Shown here: piece by piece, positions 5,209 to 6,290 of the stretch
How positions within the stretch are numbered: position 1 is the first letter of the stretch
Layout: every line of letters begins with the position of its first letter
From: Caryophanales bacterium UBA3260
Lineage (GTDB): Bacteria > Bacillota_I > Bacilli_A > RF39 > UBA660
Assembly (NCBI GenBank): GCA_002362595.1
Contig: DEUO01000149.1
Coordinates: 1,052 to 7,341, forward strand
DNA length: 6,290 bases
Direction of reading: 5' to 3'
Translations under genes and position numbers: made by a program
The notes under the pieces: model-generated
What the model was told of the DNA's origin: nothing
What the model saw: the letters and a program-made list of their open reading frames with translations, nothing else
The model's database searches: none

Positions 5209-5461
5209 AGATCCTTTTACCTATAGATTCCCTCATTTAGATATTCATGGTGAAACAACACTTACTTGTATTGCTCCTATTAAGTCATTTATTAATGATA
5301 ATATAAAATTAAAACAGAAATATATTATAGTTATTCATGGAAAAGGTAGTGGTGCTTTAAGAAAAGCGACTCATGAGTATTTAAGGAATAATAAATATGT
5401 TTCTAAATATTACATTGATGGGATGAATGATGGACAAACAATTATTGAACTTGATATTTAA
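5192..5461 (+). CDS. Stand-alone Smr-domain protein
   Basis: This 89-residue protein is almost entirely an Smr (small MutS-related) domain, known as the C-terminal nuclease or nucleic-acid-binding domain of MutS2 and from stand-alone proteins. It has LDIHGET (residues 16-22), matching the LDxHG motif, and VIHGKGSGALRKATHEYL (47-64), matching the HGxGxGxL glycine-loop motif. The C-terminus is GQTIIEL. Smr domains act on branched DNA or on mRNA and stalled ribosomes; which applies here is not visible. ATG 5192 lies inside the last codons of the PfkB-like gene (17-bp overlap, different frame), and its own ribosome binding site is weak (GAAGAAAT). This suggests translational coupling. A terminator starts within its stop codon. 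Confidence 0.9.
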   Translation: MSRIIRDPFTYRFPHLDIHGETTLTCIAPIKSFINDNIKLKQKYIIVIHGKGSGALRKATHEYLRNNKYVSKYYIDGMNDGQTIIELDI

Positions 5462-5483
5462 GCCTCTTATGAAGGCTTTTTTT
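5460..5483 (+). terminator. Terminator of the PfkB-Smr operon
   Basis: AAGCCT (5460-5465) pairs with AGGCTT (5473-5478) around a 7-base loop, in a run of seven T (5477-5483). The stem overlaps the Smr stop codon. Confidence 0.9.
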
Positions 5484-5632
5484 ATGGTAAAATGTTTTTT
5501 GACTGAAATATATGGCAAAAATTAAGTTTTTGTTGCTTTTTTTAATGTTTTATGCTAGAGTATCTATTCGTAACTATCTATATATATAATAATGGGTAAA
5601 ATTATTTTTTCTTCTTAAAATATGAGGAAAAT

Positions 5633-5661
5633 TTGACGTTTTAAAAGTAATGCGTTAGAAT
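5633..5661 (+). promoter_or_regulatory. Promoter of the 139-residue protein gene
   Basis: TTGACG (5633-5638), a 17-bp spacer and TAGAAT (5656-5661) predict a start near 5668. A strong ribosome binding site, AGGGGG (5682-5687), lies 7 bases before ATG 5695. A second promoter-like pair, TTGCTT (5533-5538) and TGCTAGAGT (5553-5561), lies upstream in the same gap. Confidence 0.8.
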
Positions 5662-5694
5662 GTAAGCACGAAAAGAAAATTAGGGGGTATTATT

Positions 5695-6114
5695 ATGAAA
5701 GGATACGTTTTAGATTATATAAATGAAAATGAATTTAAGAAACTAGAAAGAGCTTTAAAAAAGTATAATATGTTAGCTTATAAAAAGTTAAATTTTGAAT
5801 ATTATCCTGCTTTAAGAAATGGTAAATTTGTAGGTAAAATGACTAGTCAAAATAAAAAAGCTGGTACAGAAACATATGAATTAAAATTACCTAGTGATGC
5901 TATGTTTTCACAAGTTCATGGAGATGTTAAATTAATTTATACAGTATATGCTAAAGAACAAACAATAATGTTAAATACTATTACACCTTCTGATATTTTA
6001 TTAGAGGGACATAAATCTGAATTAACTACATATAAAGGTATTATGATTTCTAAACAAAATGCTTCAAAAGATATGTTTAAAATTGACTTACTTAAAATGC
6101 TTCAAGACAAATAA
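5695..6114 (+). CDS. Hypothetical protein, 139 residues, no recognised family
   Basis: I do not recognise this protein. It is lysine-rich, has no signal peptide, membrane helix or cysteine, and is probably cytosolic. The first 30 residues (MKGYVLDYINENEFKKLERALKKYN) look like a short strand followed by an amphipathic helix. The middle (ETYELKLPSDAMFSQVHGDVKLIYTVYAKEQTIMLNTI) reads as alternating beta strands, and the C-terminus (KDMFKIDLLKMLQ) is helical. It is transcribed alone: a consensus promoter (5633-5661), an unusually strong ribosome binding site and a terminator overlapping the stop codon. Such strong signals suggest it is well expressed and real. Nothing in its neighbours indicates a role. 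Confidence 0.85.
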   Translation: MKGYVLDYINENEFKKLERALKKYNMLAYKKLNFEYYPALRNGKFVGKMTSQNKKAGTETYELKLPSDAMFSQVHGDVKLIYTVYAKEQTIMLNTITPSDILLEGHKSELTTYKGIMISKQNASKDMFKIDLLKMLQDK

Positions 6115-6134
6115 GACTTTAAAGTCTTATTTTT
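6110..6134 (+). terminator. Terminator of the 139-residue protein gene
   Basis: AATAAGAC (6110-6117) pairs with GTCTTATT (6124-6131) around TTTAAA, which extends the palindrome to its centre. The run of T continues to 6134. The stem overlaps the stop codon. The element is nearly symmetric, but the A-run needed for reverse-strand termination is partial. Confidence 0.88.
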
Positions 6135-6142
6135 GGATAAAC

Positions 6143-6171
6143 TTGCGTAATTTAATATTTTTAGATATTAT
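6143..6171 (+). promoter_or_regulatory. Promoter of the membrane-anchored protein gene
   Basis: TTGCGT (6143-6148), a 17-bp spacer and TATTAT (6166-6171) lie between the preceding terminator and the ribosome binding site AGGGG (6185-6189). Confidence 0.65.
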
Positions 6172-6195
6172 AAAGACATTAAAGAGGGGATTTTG

Positions 6196-6290
6196 ATGGA
6201 TAAGAAATATATTTTATCATCTTTAGGTATATGTTTATTAATGCTTTTGGGTATTTTTAGTATATTTTTATATGAAGAATTAGATTTATA
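6196..6290 (+). CDS. N-terminus of a membrane-anchored or secreted protein, cut by the window edge
   Basis: ATG 6196 follows the ribosome binding site AGAGGGGA with good spacing and opens a frame that stays open to the window end (31 codons). The protein begins MDKKYILSS and continues with a hydrophobic run of about 18-20 residues (LGICLLMLLGIFSIFLY), then EELDL. This is a basic start followed by one transmembrane segment, either an uncleaved anchor or a signal peptide. No clear signal-peptidase or lipobox site is visible. The family cannot be told from this fragment. It has its own promoter (6143-6171), separate from the upstream gene. Confidence 0.75.
   Translation, partial: MDKKYILSSLGICLLMLLGIFSIFLYEELDL

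Noticed and set aside
5588..5610. AATAAT/ATTATT hairpin with T-run downstream of a promoter-like pair at 5533-5561
   Set aside because: The stem is six A/T pairs only and the implied RNA would be about 40 bases. The evidence is too weak for a second small RNA.

Overview
The window is about 70% A+T. It uses the standard code (TGG for Trp, TAA or TAG stops), strong AGGGGG/AAGGA-type ribosome binding sites and many U-tailed terminators. All genes seen are on the + strand. This fits a low-GC Gram-positive bacterium, probably an anaerobic gut Bacilli/Erysipelotrichia-like or Clostridia-like lineage that uses pyruvate, phosphate dikinase (PPDK) in glycolysis. The lineage is inferred; the window has no rRNA or other marker gene.

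Region by region. (1) 1-2346 is the 3' nine-tenths of ppdK. (2) 2329-3160 is a compact type III toxin-antitoxin module of the CptIN/ToxIN class. It has a consensus promoter, two antitoxin RNA repeats of 50 and 49 nt, an attenuating terminator and a 157-residue endoribonuclease toxin. The module sits between two exact copies of the last coding bases of ppdK (18 bp, 2311-2328 and 3143-3160). The second copy is followed by an alternative ppdK tail, a stop codon and a good terminator. The simplest reading is that the module inserted into the 3' end of ppdK and left the enzyme intact with a slightly different C-terminus. (3) 3233-3388 looks like an unannotated RNA gene: consensus promoter, about 120 nt with a possible pseudoknot, then a terminator and no reading frame. 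(4) 3389-3560 is AT-rich with nothing recognised. (5) 3591/3678-4247 encodes a coiled-coil plus pentapeptide-repeat protein whose natural start codon seems to be missing or non-standard. (6) 4248-5483 is a two-gene operon: a PfkB-fold sugar kinase homologue with a degenerate catalytic motif, overlapping by 17 bp a stand-alone Smr-domain protein. (7) 5633-6134 is a single-gene unit for an unrecognised 139-residue protein. (8) 6143-6290 holds a promoter and the first 31 codons of a membrane-anchored or secreted protein.

How the parts work together. The toxin-antitoxin module has its own promoter, but ppdK no longer has a convincing terminator of its own before it, so ppdK transcription may also feed the antitoxin RNA. 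The toxin mRNA probably ends at what looks like the old ppdK terminator. The two antitoxin repeats differ from each other in a way that keeps both helices of an H-type pseudoknot (three pair-preserving changes), which supports a working RNA antitoxin. The downstream genes are separate transcription units with no visible functional link to the module.
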